This document shows positions 37,439 through 46,923 of a stretch of DNA of 64,000 nucleotides, in pieces (positions within the stretch are counted from its first letter, which is position 1; the number at the start of each line of letters is the position of its first letter). Location: positions 790,968 through 854,967 of the forward strand of contig NZ_GL833119.1 of the NCBI RefSeq assembly GCF_000185145.2. The letters run 5' to 3'. The notes under the pieces are model-generated. The model was not told where the DNA came from. It did no database searches and saw nothing but the letters and a program-made list of their open reading frames with translations. Position numbers and translations under genes: made by a program. This stretch comes from Hoylesella oralis ATCC 33269. Its GTDB lineage: Bacteria; Bacteroidota; Bacteroidia; Bacteroidales; Bacteroidaceae.

Positions 37439-38512
37439 TTATTGCGTGACTTTTTGTATTTGTTCTCTGATCTCGTCCATCAGTCTGTAGGTGTTTTTCA
37501 AACTGTCGAAATTGGAAATGTGCATGTCCTTTATCTTGTGTTCCACGGTGTTGGCAAAGGTTTCTATCTCGGAATAGAAACCTTGCGAGTAGATTTGGTT
37601 GTTCTCCGTGGTAGGAATGAAACCGTTTCTTCCGTAAAGGTTGATAGTCGGAATATTGTTTTTGAAGACTTTTTCCAAAGGAATACCTGCAACGGACGAT
37701 TGCTTCGGAGTAAAATTTACAGTCTCCATTCGGTTCAATGAATATACTCCTTTCGATGTGTTGATATCCAATAATTCCTGTGCTGTCTGCCAAGAATAAT
37801 CGGTAGAGAGCTCTAACGTTCCTAATAGGTGTCGGTGTTGTAAGATAAGGAATAAGGTTATTCCGCCTTTAAGAGAACTCTTTACAGTTTCTATAGATTT
37901 TATCTGCGCTGCTCCAAAAAGGAATGTAACATAATCGAGCGGATGTATGAACAGGTCGAGTAAGGCATCTCTTTCGGGATAGAGCCCTGTCAGATAGCGG
38001 TAATGATAACTGTGTACGGTATCTTTTCGTAGTCGGTTCTGCAAAATATAGGTACATGGAGAGAAGCGTCTTTGCAAACCTACGACGATATGTTCCGCGC
38101 CATAGAGCTTTATCTTGTCTGTCAATGCATTTAATTGGTATAAACTTTCGCATGGAGGTTTCTCTATAAACAGCGATTTACCACTCTTGAGTACTTCGCT
38201 TGCGATACTGAAATGTGCACGGGGAGCAGCAGATACGAACACTCCCTTGATGTTCTCGTCGGCCAATATCTCACTTAAAGAGTTCGTTCCTTTTATGCCT
38301 CTGTATTTTCTTTGTATCGTTTTCGCCTTTTCTGCAGATGTGCAACAGATATATTTTAGTGGAAGTTGAAGATGCTGGATGATGGGAAGCAGGTTGTTGA
38401 GACTATGTTTTCCGATGCCTACGAGTGCATATTGTTGTTCGTAGATATTCTCTAAAAACCTTTTGCTATACATTTGTTTGTATCTATTGATGATAGTTTG
38501 TATTGCGCTCAT
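37439..38512 (-). CDS. Gfo/Idh/MocA-family NAD(P)-dependent oxidoreductase
   Basis: 357 residues. The dinucleotide-binding fold starts a little late (YALVGIGKHSLNNLLPII, about 28-45); then GVFVSAAPRAHF, LFIEKPPCE (the EKP motif) and LDLFIHPLDYVTFLFG (the catalytic Asp/His region), all typical of this sugar and inositol dehydrogenase family. The upstream radical SAM gene overlaps its first 29 bases if ATG 38512 is used; ATG 38473 gives no overlap. Substrate unknown. Context is the radical SAM and sigma/barrel genes upstream. Confidence 0.8.
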   Translation of the reverse strand: MSAIQTIINRYKQMYSKRFLENIYEQQYALVGIGKHSLNNLLPIIQHLQLPLKYICCTSAEKAKTIQRKYRGIKGTNSLSEILADENIKGVFVSAAPRAHFSIASEVLKSGKSLFIEKPPCESLYQLNALTDKIKLYGAEHIVVGLQRRFSPCTYILQNRLRKDTVHSYHYRYLTGLYPERDALLDLFIHPLDYVTFLFGAAQIKSIETVKSSLKGGITLFLILQHRHLLGTLELSTDYSWQTAQELLDINTSKGVYSLNRMETVNFTPKQSSVAGIPLEKVFKNNIPTINLYGRNGFIPTTENNQIYSQGFYSEIETFANTVEHKIKDMHISNFDSLKNTYRLMDEIREQIQKVTQ

Positions 38513-39590
38513 TATTACTTGTTTTATGTTTGATGTTTTTGATATGCTGTCTATAGGTTATATTTCTTTCTTCTGTCCATTGATATTTGCCGTAGAAGAT
38601 TTCGATTATTCGCTTGGGTAAGAGCCGTTCCAAGTTTCGAAGAAGAATAATATCGTATTTGCGATGATAGTTTATCCAACAGTTGTTGCATTCTTTCGAG
38701 TGCCGGCATTGGGTATTACGACTGGTTTTAGAATTGAAAATCTCGTCTAAACTGCTTGTGTGTATGTTCCCCAATGTTATATCCAAGTTTTGGCATAAGG
38801 GCACGTCGCCGTTCGAATGTATGACCAGTTCACTGAATATACTGTGGCATCTCAGCCGCAGTCTTTTATTTCTCCATTCGTCGTACAGTGCTACGAAATC
38901 GTAGTTTTCTTCTGTCCGATGGATAGACATCGGTATTTTGTTGAGCCAATTCCTGTTGTTTGTATCAAGTAGACCGGTAGTTGTGTCGAAAAACGACATC
39001 GTGTTGTAAATACCGATCCTTACATCTATGCCGTATTTCTCGGCAATACAGATAACGTGTTCCATATCTTTAAACGTATTCCAAGGCGAAAGACAGAACA
39101 TAAGCGATATGGATACAAGACTTTTACATTGCTCTACAACTTCACACACGTTGTCATATCCATCAGTACCTCTCATATACAAATAGGTAGCCCTATCTCC
39201 ATCGAGCGACACATACAAATGTTTAGGTCGATGATTTTTTACTGCTTTGATCACTTTTCGTGGGGCAAGACAGTTCGACAATAATGTGTAATTGGGATGA
39301 TGTGTATCGAACCATGCTAATATCTCGTCTGCTTCGGGATGAAGAATGAACTCTCCGCCTTCTAATCCCACTATTGTGTGTCGGGTTACACATTTGCTGT
39401 TCATAATTCGTTTGATATCGTTCAAGCTCAAGTGTTCTACTGGTTTCTTCCAAATGGAACAGTGCTTGCAACGCGATTGGCAGCGAGTAGTAGAATATAT
39501 CATTAAAGATGTAAGTTTTTTGTGCCTCTTTCGTAGTATGTTGTTTACAAAGTTAAATCCATTATGGATATAATCATAAAGGGTATACAT
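38484..39590 (-). CDS. Radical SAM protein with SPASM-like C-terminus
   Basis: 368 residues from ATG 39590 (frame open to 39653). The S-adenosylmethionine cluster motif is CQSRCKHC (Cys37, 41, 44); GLEGGEF follows as the second motif. The C-terminus has the SPASM-type cysteines (LCQNLDITLGNIHTSSLDEI, then CRHSKECNNCWINYH). Members act on peptides or other small substrates. No obvious peptide precursor is adjacent. It lies about 106 bp after the sigma/barrel gene and overlaps the oxidoreductase, so co-transcription is likely. Confidence 0.82.
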   Translation of the reverse strand: MYTLYDYIHNGFNFVNNILRKRHKKLTSLMIYSTTRCQSRCKHCSIWKKPVEHLSLNDIKRIMNSKCVTRHTIVGLEGGEFILHPEADEILAWFDTHHPNYTLLSNCLAPRKVIKAVKNHRPKHLYVSLDGDRATYLYMRGTDGYDNVCEVVEQCKSLVSISLMFCLSPWNTFKDMEHVICIAEKYGIDVRIGIYNTMSFFDTTTGLLDTNNRNWLNKIPMSIHRTEENYDFVALYDEWRNKRLRLRCHSIFSELVIHSNGDVPLCQNLDITLGNIHTSSLDEIFNSKTSRNTQCRHSKECNNCWINYHRKYDIILLRNLERLLPKRIIEIFYGKYQWTEERNITYRQHIKNIKHKTSNNERNTNYHQ

Positions 39591-39696
39591 TATTTTTCGT
39601 TTGTTCTTTTTCTTTATTCTTAAAGAGCGAGGACCAACGAAAAGACTGCACAACTTAATAGTTCCTTTTTCTTATATGGTGACTTTTTGGATATTG

Positions 39697-41346
39697 TTAC
39701 CACGTTAGTCTCAGACCGAACGGTACAGTTGTCGTGAACGGATGCTCCGTACGATAGGTCTGAATATCACTTCTGTTTCTGAAATAATAGAACATGTTAG
39801 GCTCTATATAGAAGCTGAATGGTTTGAAAATGCGGTACTGAACGCCTACACCGAGGTTGACAGACCACTGACACGTAGGCTGAATATTACTCTTAATATT
39901 GAATGAAGAGTCGGCTGTTACAATATATTTTTTGTTGATTGAGCTATGAACAGGTATCTCAAATGTAACGCCTCCGGTTGTATAAACATTGAATTTTCCT
40001 TTCCCCCAGATGCGATAAGTCAGGCGGAGCGGTATGCCTATGTAGTCTATCTTCTGTGTCTTTTTGGTAGAGGCTTTATGGAATTCGCCTTCGAATACCG
40101 ATTTCAACTTTGTATAGTTTACTCCCGTACCGAAGAACCAATGCGAACTTAACTGCTTATTGAACGAAAGTCCGAAGGTTATCGGGCAGTAATGATGTGC
40201 ATGCTCACCTAATCCTCTTTCCGTACTTTGGACATTATTGACAAGAATACGACTGATATTGGCCCTCTCTGTAGAGTCCATCAGTAAGCTATTCCTATTG
40301 TAATAGTCCTGATATTCGTCCCAAGAATAAATCTTAGCAGCAGCTCCTCCGTTGGCATAATCTACAACCGACAGGTAATTAAGGTTAGATAATGCGTCGC
40401 CCATCGTAGGATTAGAGGAATAACCGAAATTTATCGTCCACGGATATTTTTTCTTTTGTGTGCTGCGCATATTATTTACGGCCATGTTACTTATGGGTAA
40501 AACATTCCTTTGTAATAATATGGAATCGTTTATATCGGTAGTCTTTATTGTAGTTTTTCTTATAGAATCGATATTGAATGCTGAATTATGTTTGGTGCTG
40601 TCGCTATGATTGCAAGCAATGGCACGATTTGTTGTATTGCCTTTCTGTACAATAATGTAAGTAAGTGTAGTCCTTTTAACCCATTTCTTTTCTTCTTGTT
40701 TACCGGTAGTTTCCCGATGGTTTTCAACGAAGGAAGGTTCTTTTCTCTTAATATTTTCCGTTTTGTTTCTTGAAGTATAATAAATGTATAGCGGAATAAA
40801 TACTGGTAACAAAAGAATTATCCAATACTTTCTCAGCATGTTTCGCAGCATTTTCTTAGCTCTGAACAGTTGGGAAGAAGAGCTATGTGGAGCAATACCG
40901 AGCAATTCACCTATCTCCTTATGCGATAATCCGTCTAATACAGATAACTTGAAAACCTCTCGGTACCCTTTTGGGAGGGCTTCTATCGCCAAGAGAAAAG
41001 TGTCTAAAGGAATAATTCCTTCGTCGTCTGTCGCTCTCGTTGTCAGGTTGTCTGTATCGATACCGGATAAGGGAATTTTCTTATCTTTTGTATTTCGAAG
41101 ATATTTCAGAGAGAGATTACGCACAATGGTTATCATCCATCCCTCCAATTTCGAATAATCTTTCAGTGATGTTATAGAGGTGAAAATGATGATAAAGGCA
41201 TCATGAAGAATATCTTGGGCTATAATTTCATCTTTTACGTAATGGCGGCATATTTTCAATAATTTGTGAGAATATGCCTTATACAGATATCCCAGAGCAT
41301 CTTTGTCGCCCTGTTTGCAAGCCTCTGTCAGTTCCTTATTTTCCAT
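39697..41346 (-). CDS. ECF sigma factor fused by a membrane helix to an outer-membrane beta-barrel
   Basis: 549 residues from ATG 41346 (frame open to 41400). Residues about 4-85 are sigma-70 region 2 (KLLKICRHYVKDEIIAQDIL, GWMITIVRNLSLKYLR), about 115-172 region 4 (ALPKGYREVFKLSVLDGLSH, then KEIGELLGIAPHSSSSQLFR). A single helix (WIILLLPVFIPLYIYY) at about 175-190 follows, then a Lys/Thr/Ser-rich linker to about 300 and a C-terminal beta-barrel domain with alternating strands ending GLRLTW, the terminal aromatic of outer membrane proteins. Predicted topology: sigma inside, linker in the periplasm, barrel in the outer membrane. It is one uninterrupted frame. In Bacteroidetes these modules are usually on separate proteins. 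Regulation by proteolytic release of the sigma part is possible, but is inference. Confidence 0.82.
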   Translation of the reverse strand: MENKELTEACKQGDKDALGYLYKAYSHKLLKICRHYVKDEIIAQDILHDAFIIIFTSITSLKDYSKLEGWMITIVRNLSLKYLRNTKDKKIPLSGIDTDNLTTRATDDEGIIPLDTFLLAIEALPKGYREVFKLSVLDGLSHKEIGELLGIAPHSSSSQLFRAKKMLRNMLRKYWIILLLPVFIPLYIYYTSRNKTENIKRKEPSFVENHRETTGKQEEKKWVKRTTLTYIIVQKGNTTNRAIACNHSDSTKHNSAFNIDSIRKTTIKTTDINDSILLQRNVLPISNMAVNNMRSTQKKKYPWTINFGYSSNPTMGDALSNLNYLSVVDYANGGAAAKIYSWDEYQDYYNRNSLLMDSTERANISRILVNNVQSTERGLGEHAHHYCPITFGLSFNKQLSSHWFFGTGVNYTKLKSVFEGEFHKASTKKTQKIDYIGIPLRLTYRIWGKGKFNVYTTGGVTFEIPVHSSINKKYIVTADSSFNIKSNIQPTCQWSVNLGVGVQYRIFKPFSFYIEPNMFYYFRNRSDIQTYRTEHPFTTTVPFGLRLTW

Positions 41347-41504
41347 AAGAAGATCATTCCTTTTATATAAAAGGAGTATCATTCTATTTAAAGACTGCAC
41401 GGAACTTGAGATTTTTTATTTTGTTACGTTCAAATAAAGTCATCGCCGTTACGATAATAAAGTAACAGTGATGATTTTATTTGATAAGGTAGATAGAAAA
41501 ATAA

Positions 41505-42461
41505 TTATTTATCTAATTTGATTTTTAAATGTTCCAGCATATCTGTCGTCATACTCTGCAGATCGTAGGAGGGCTTCCAAGCCCATTCTTCACGTGCACA
41601 TATATCGTCTAACCGGTCGGGCCAACTTTCGGCAATGCATTGTTTGAGCGGATCTACTTCGTATTCCATTTCAAAATCCGGTTTATGTTTTCTGATCTCG
41701 GCACAGATGTTTTCCGGTGCAAAACTCATCGAAGCGATGTTGAACCCGTTGCGGTGAACGAGCTTGGTGGGATCGGCTTCCATAAGCATGATACACGCTT
41801 TCAGAGCATCGGGCATGTAAATCATATCCATATACGTACCTTTTTGGATGGGACAAATGAACTTTCGGTTTTCAGCTGCAGCATAATAAATATCTACAGC
41901 ATAGTCGGTCGTTCCGCCTCCGGGGGGTGTTACATAAGAGATTACCCCGGGAAATCTTACCGAACGTGTATCTACTCCGTATTTTAGAAAGTAGTAGTCG
42001 CTCAGCAGTTCGGTCGTTACTTTGGTAACGCCATACATTGTCCGCGGCCGTTGAATGGTATCTTGCGGTGTCATTACTTTAGGTGTGTCGGGGCCAAATG
42101 AACCGATAGAGCTCGGCGTAAATACGGCACATCTGTTTTCTCGGGCAGCTTCCAAGATGTTCCAAAGACCGTCTATCCCGATTTTCCATGCCAAATGCGG
42201 TTTCGATTCGGCTACAACAGAAAGCAACGCTGCGAGGTTATAAATCGTATCGATATCGTATTTCTTAATTACATCGGCTATCATGGCGGCGTCGGTTACG
42301 TCGGCTGGTGCCGACGGCCCGCCGTCTTTTAGTTCGCCTTTGGGCTCTGCGCCTCGGATATATCCGGCAATTACATGTTCGCTTCCATAAGTTTTTCTTA
42401 ATTCTCTTGTCAGTTCAGAACCGATTTGTCCTGTAGAACCTATGATCAAGATATTTTTCAT
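41505..42461 (-). CDS. tdh: L-threonine 3-dehydrogenase, SDR/epimerase type
   Basis: 318 residues with an SDR Rossmann start (NILIIGSTGQIGSELTREL), NLAALLSVVAES, FTPSSIGSFGPDTP and the catalytic YGVTK (Tyr-x-x-x-Lys). This short-chain form oxidises L-threonine to 2-amino-3-ketobutyrate and is the form found in Bacteroidetes. It is divergent from kbl, which uses its product, a strong functional link. Confidence 0.9.
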   Translation of the reverse strand: MKNILIIGSTGQIGSELTRELRKTYGSEHVIAGYIRGAEPKGELKDGGPSAPADVTDAAMIADVIKKYDIDTIYNLAALLSVVAESKPHLAWKIGIDGLWNILEAARENRCAVFTPSSIGSFGPDTPKVMTPQDTIQRPRTMYGVTKVTTELLSDYYFLKYGVDTRSVRFPGVISYVTPPGGGTTDYAVDIYYAAAENRKFICPIQKGTYMDMIYMPDALKACIMLMEADPTKLVHRNGFNIASMSFAPENICAEIRKHKPDFEMEYEVDPLKQCIAESWPDRLDDICAREEWAWKPSYDLQSMTTDMLEHLKIKLDK

Positions 42462-42649
42462 GTAGTTATTAATTAGTTTGATGTTACATTTATAGCCTGC
42501 AAATTAAGCGATTTTTTTTCATATTTATTTATTTTTGTACGATAAAATCATGCTCTATTCCCGCTATTTTATAAAAAATAACACTAATAAAAAACGATTA
42601 TCGGAAATATTGATTTACTTTGTGACAATAATTTTTAAATCTCAGTATC

Positions 42650-43837
42650 ATGTATGGTAAAATGAAAGAACACCTCAGTAAGAACCTTTCGGAACTGAGG
42701 AAAGCTGGGCTTTATAAGGAAGAACGTTTGATTGAAAGCCCGCAAAATTCGTCTATCACCGTAAAAGGAAAAGAAGTACTTAACTTTTGTGCCAATAATT
42801 ATCTTGGCCTTTCTAACCATCCGAGACTCATAGAAGGGGCTAAAAAGATGATGGATCGTCGTGGTTTCGGTATGTCTTCGGTGCGCTTTATCTGCGGTAC
42901 GCAGGATATACACAAAGAACTTGAGGCAGCTATCTCTGATTATTTCAAGACAGAGGATACTATTCTTTATGCAGCATGCTTCGATGCTAACGGCGGTGTT
43001 TTCGGTCCGTTGTTCGGCGAGGAGGATGCTATTATCTCGGATGCCCTTAATCATGCTTCTATTATAGATGGTGTGCGTCTGTGCAAGGCCAAGCGTTATC
43101 GCTATGCCAATGCCGATATGGCCGAGCTCGAACATTGCTTGAAGGAGGCGCAGGCGCAGCGATATCGCATCATTTGTACCGATGGAGTGTTCTCGATGGA
43201 TGGTAATGTGGCGCCTGTCGATAAGATATGCGATCTCGCGGAGCGGTATGATGCACTCGTAATGGTAGACGAATCTCACTCTGCAGGGGTGGTCGGAGCC
43301 ACCGGTCATGGCGTAAGTGAGCTGAAAGGCACGTACGATAGGGTAGATATTTATACCGGCACGTTGGGCAAGGCGTTCGGTGGAGCGCTCGGAGGCTTTA
43401 CTACCGGTCGCAAAGAAATTATCGAAATGCTCAGGCAGAGCAGTCGTCCGTATCTGTTTTCCAATTCGCTTGCTCCTTGTATCATTGGTGCCAGTCTCGA
43501 GGTGTTCAAGATGCTAAAGGAGGATAACAGCCTGCACGACCGGCTTGTAGAGAATGTAAACTACTTCCGCGATAGGATGATGTCGGCAGGATTTGATATA
43601 AAACCCACGCAAAGTGCTATCTGTGCGGTGATGCTTTACGATGCTCCGTTGTCGCAAGAGTATGCTGCTCGTTTGCTTGACGAGGGCATCTACGTTACCG
43701 GTTTCTACTATCCGGTGGTGCCAAAGGGCGAAGCACGCATCCGTGTACAACTGTCTGCTGCCCATACACGCGAGCAGTTGAACAAATGTATCAATGCTTT
43801 CGTGAAGATAGGCAGGGAACTCGGCGTTCTCAAATAG
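42650..43837 (+). CDS. kbl: Glycine C-acetyltransferase (2-amino-3-ketobutyrate CoA ligase)
   Basis: 395 residues. PLP-dependent alpha-oxoamine synthase: NFCANNYLGLSNHPRL, FGMSSVRFICGTQDIHKELE, VMVDESHSAGVVG, and YTGTLGKAFGGALGG carrying the PLP-binding Lys. It cleaves 2-amino-3-ketobutyrate with CoA to glycine and acetyl-CoA. Divergent from tdh across about 190 bp; together they degrade threonine to glycine and acetyl-CoA. Confidence 0.95.
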   Translation: MYGKMKEHLSKNLSELRKAGLYKEERLIESPQNSSITVKGKEVLNFCANNYLGLSNHPRLIEGAKKMMDRRGFGMSSVRFICGTQDIHKELEAAISDYFKTEDTILYAACFDANGGVFGPLFGEEDAIISDALNHASIIDGVRLCKAKRYRYANADMAELEHCLKEAQAQRYRIICTDGVFSMDGNVAPVDKICDLAERYDALVMVDESHSAGVVGATGHGVSELKGTYDRVDIYTGTLGKAFGGALGGFTTGRKEIIEMLRQSSRPYLFSNSLAPCIIGASLEVFKMLKEDNSLHDRLVENVNYFRDRMMSAGFDIKPTQSAICAVMLYDAPLSQEYAARLLDEGIYVTGFYYPVVPKGEARIRVQLSAAHTREQLNKCINAFVKIGRELGVLK

Positions 43838-44038
43838 AGATGCGAGAATACTTTCCGGCCTTTCGGGCAGGAGAGAAGTTATAATCTTATACATGCAGGA
43901 TATATCTTTTCTTTTCTAATCTGTTGGAAAAGCGATTGATAGATGTATGGTCTGTGCGGAATAGCTGTGCCGTTTGTGCTTGATAGGTGTATGAATTGTG
44001 TTTGAAAGACGTATCGTCTATTTCGAATGTATATAAGA

Positions 44039-44077
44039 AACAGGCGCCTCGGAATAAGAATGTTCGAGGCGCCTGTT
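44039..44077. terminator. Bidirectional terminator between kbl and argF'
   Basis: A perfect 13-bp stem (44039-44051 with 44065-44077) with a 13-nt loop, and ATGTTTTTA after it rightward. Convergent genes on both sides. Confidence 0.82.
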
Positions 44078-44106
44078 ATGTTTTTATTCGTGCTGTAAGT
44101 TATACT

Positions 44107-45069
44107 TTACAGCGTTTCCAATATTTTTTTCAACACTACTTCGGCACTGATTTCGCGATTGGCCGCTTCGGGTATCACAAGCGAATGGTCGCCTTCGATC
44201 ACGTCGTCCGTTACGATAAGGCCGCGACGCACGGGCAGACAGTGCATAAAATAACCGTTGTTCGTCCAACTCATGTGCTCCGTGTCGATTGTCCAGCTCA
44301 TATCTTCGCTCAATATTTTACCGTAGTCGGCCGCGTTTCTTACCCCCGGACAGCTCCAGTTCTTGGCATATACGAAGTCTGCCCCCTGCAAAGCCTTCTT
44401 TTGATCGTACTCGATACGGGCGTTACCCGTAAAGCTCGGTTCCAATTCATAGCCTTCGGGATGCGTGATAACGAAGTCTGCATCGGCGGCATTCATCCAT
44501 TGAGCGAAAGAATTCGGTACAGCTTGCGGCAATGCACGGCAGTGGGGCGCCCATGTGAGTACCACTTTAGGACGGGCAGACTGCCGGTATTCCGCTATTG
44601 TAATCAGGTCGGCAAAGGCTTGCAAGGGGTGAACGGTAGCCGTCTCCATGGCCACTACCGGCCGGCCGCTGTACTTTACGAACTGATTAACGACCGTTTC
44701 GGCGTAGTCGTATGTACGGTCTGTGAGTCCTGCAAACGAGCGCACGGCGATAATATCGCAATAACTTGCCATCACAGGTATGGCTTCAAGCAGATGTTCA
44801 CTGCGGTCTCCGTTCATTATAACGCCGCGTTCGGTCTCTAATTTCCATGCTCCGGCGTTCACATCCAGTACGATGACGTTCATTCCCAAGTTCATCGCGG
44901 CCTTTTGGGTACTCAGTCTGGTACGCAGACTGTTATTGAAGAAGATCATCAGAAGCGTTTTGTTTTTGCCGAGTTGTTGGAACCCGAAGCGGTTATTCTT
45001 AATCGCTTGTGCCTCTTCGAGCGCCTTGTTGAGGTCGCCGATGTCGTGAACGTTGAAGAAATGTCTCAT
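44107..45069 (-). CDS. argF': N-succinylornithine carbamoyltransferase (ArgF')
   Basis: 320 residues from ATG 45069 (frame open to 45096). Carbamoyltransferase motifs SLRTRLSTQKAA, ATVHPLQAFADL, WAPHCRALPQAVP and HCLPVRR. The sequence follows the Bacteroides fragilis enzyme closely by memory. The residue in LLEAIPVM is Pro; in the B. fragilis enzyme Pro at this spot goes with succinyl, and Glu with acetyl, specificity. So arginine is probably made through succinylated intermediates. The gene stands apart from the rest of the arg cluster, about 2.8 kb away. Confidence 0.9.
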   Translation of the reverse strand: MRHFFNVHDIGDLNKALEEAQAIKNNRFGFQQLGKNKTLLMIFFNNSLRTRLSTQKAAMNLGMNVIVLDVNAGAWKLETERGVIMNGDRSEHLLEAIPVMASYCDIIAVRSFAGLTDRTYDYAETVVNQFVKYSGRPVVAMETATVHPLQAFADLITIAEYRQSARPKVVLTWAPHCRALPQAVPNSFAQWMNAADADFVITHPEGYELEPSFTGNARIEYDQKKALQGADFVYAKNWSCPGVRNAADYGKILSEDMSWTIDTEHMSWTNNGYFMHCLPVRRGLIVTDDVIEGDHSLVIPEAANREISAEVVLKKILETL

Positions 45070-45248
45070 AAAAAAGTCTCCCTTGTCCATTCTCAATGTG
45101 GGGTATATGAATGAATGAATTTAAATATGTTTTATAAAAAGTCGATACACATTGATGTATTCAACGCGCGTCAGCACATTGTTGTCTATCTTTAATTGCA
45201 AAGATTTTATCGATATCAACAACGTTCGTAAATGCCGGCTCTTTCGTT

Positions 45249-46910
45249 TTATTGGTTATTATTATCCTTTTCCCTGATTTCCACACGACGAATTTTACCA
45301 CTGATGGTTTTGGGCAGTTCTTCCACGAACTCTATCACGCGCGGATATTTATAGGGCGCAGTTACACGCTTTACGTGGTTTTGCAGCTCTTTTATTAATT
45401 CATCGCGCGCTTTGGTCTTCCATTCTTGTGCCAGAACTACGGTGGCTTTCACCACCATACCGCGTATTTCATCGGGTACTCCGGTAATGGCACATTCCAC
45501 AACTGCGGGGTGTGTCATCAACGCACTCTCTACCTCGAACGGTCCGATACGGTATCCGGAACTCTTGATCACGTCGTCTGCCCGTCCTACAAACCAGTAG
45601 TAACCGTCTTCATCGCGCCATGCTATGTCGCCCGTATGGTACATGCCGTCGTGCCAGACCTTCTCCGTAAGAGCTTCGTCGCGGTAGTATCCCTTGAACA
45701 GACCGATGGGTTTCCGGCCACGTATGCGAATGCAAATTTCGCCTTTTTCACCATCTTCGCACTCTACACCGTCGCTCTTCATCAGACGTATGTCGTATTG
45801 CGGGTTAGGTTTGCCCATTGAACCGGGCTTAGGTTTAGTCCATGGGAATGTTCCAAGCGTCATTGTAGTCTCCGTTTGCCCAAATCCTTCCATCAAACGG
45901 ATGCCGGTTAGGCGGTAAAAATGGTCGAATACCGACGGATTGAGCGCCTCTCCGGCGGTGGTGCAGTATTGTAATGACGATAGATCATACTTACTGAAGT
46001 CTTCGCGAATCATGAACCTGTAAACGGTAGGTGGTGCGCAGAACGATGTTATATGGTACTTCTCGATCTGTCGCATGAGCTTCTCGGCCGTGAATTTCTC
46101 GTGGTCGAACACGAAAACCGTGGCACCTGCGAACCATTGACCGTAGAGCTTACCCCACACGGCCTTACCCCAACCTGTGTCGGCCACGGTAAGATGAATG
46201 CTTTCTTCCGACAGATTGTGCCAGAATACGCCCGTGGTTAGATGACCGAGAGCATAAAGAAAGTCGTGTGCAACCATCTTCGGTTCGCCGCTCGTGCCGC
46301 TTGTAAAGTACATAAGCATGGTATCTTCATTGGTATTCACATGTTCCGGACGCACGAATTTCGGGGCCTTGTTCCATTCATCCTCCCAATGATGGAAGCC
46401 TGTATGCGCCGTCTTGCCTATGCTGACCAGTATCTTAACCGTTGGACTTTCGGGCATTGCCTCTAATATTTGGTTCAATATGTATTCGTCGTCAGCACAG
46501 ATAATCGCCTTAATGCCTGCTCTTTGATTACGATAAACTATATCGTGTTTGGTCAACATGTGGGTGGCAGGGATGGCAACAGCACCGAGTTTGTGCAATG
46601 CAAGCATAGACAACCACCACTGATAGTGCCGTTTAAGGATCAACATTACCTTGTCATCGTGCCCGATACCGAGAGATTGGAAGTAACTTGCTACCTGATC
46701 GGTCTGCTCTTTAATATCTTTAAAGGTGAAATGTAGCTCCTCTCCTTGTTCGTTTGCCCACAACAAAGCCAGCTTGTCGGGCTTTTCGTTTGCCCAAGCA
46801 TCCATAACATCGTATGCAAAATTGAACTTCTCGGGCACGATGAAGTGCATGTTACGCTTGTAATCCGTCTCGGATGTGAAATGCGTTTGCGTTAAAAATC
46901 TTTCTATCAT
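45249..46910 (-). CDS. AMP-forming acyl-CoA synthetase (acetyl-CoA synthetase-like)
   Basis: 553 residues. Adenylate-forming motifs: YFTSGTSGEPKMVAHD (P-loop-like), TTAGEALNP, GFGQTETT, YHTGDIAWRDEDGYYWFVGR and PKTISGKIRR with the catalytic Lys. The family activates short, branched or medium-chain acids; the substrate is not readable. A cupin-containing XRE regulator lies 13 bp upstream in the same unit, a pair conserved in Bacteroidetes. Confidence 0.87.
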   Translation of the reverse strand: MIERFLTQTHFTSETDYKRNMHFIVPEKFNFAYDVMDAWANEKPDKLALLWANEQGEELHFTFKDIKEQTDQVASYFQSLGIGHDDKVMLILKRHYQWWLSMLALHKLGAVAIPATHMLTKHDIVYRNQRAGIKAIICADDEYILNQILEAMPESPTVKILVSIGKTAHTGFHHWEDEWNKAPKFVRPEHVNTNEDTMLMYFTSGTSGEPKMVAHDFLYALGHLTTGVFWHNLSEESIHLTVADTGWGKAVWGKLYGQWFAGATVFVFDHEKFTAEKLMRQIEKYHITSFCAPPTVYRFMIREDFSKYDLSSLQYCTTAGEALNPSVFDHFYRLTGIRLMEGFGQTETTMTLGTFPWTKPKPGSMGKPNPQYDIRLMKSDGVECEDGEKGEICIRIRGRKPIGLFKGYYRDEALTEKVWHDGMYHTGDIAWRDEDGYYWFVGRADDVIKSSGYRIGPFEVESALMTHPAVVECAITGVPDEIRGMVVKATVVLAQEWKTKARDELIKELQNHVKRVTAPYKYPRVIEFVEELPKTISGKIRRVEIREKDNNNQ

Positions 46911-46923
46911 CTTGTTTCTTCCT

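Noticed and set aside
39591..39696. Separate promoter for the radical SAM gene
   Set aside because: No TAnnTTTG box with proper spacing could be found in the 106 bp, so I left the gene as probably co-transcribed.
43987..44841. 284-codon plus-strand frame
   Set aside because: Antisense to argF' and begins inside the terminator hairpin region.
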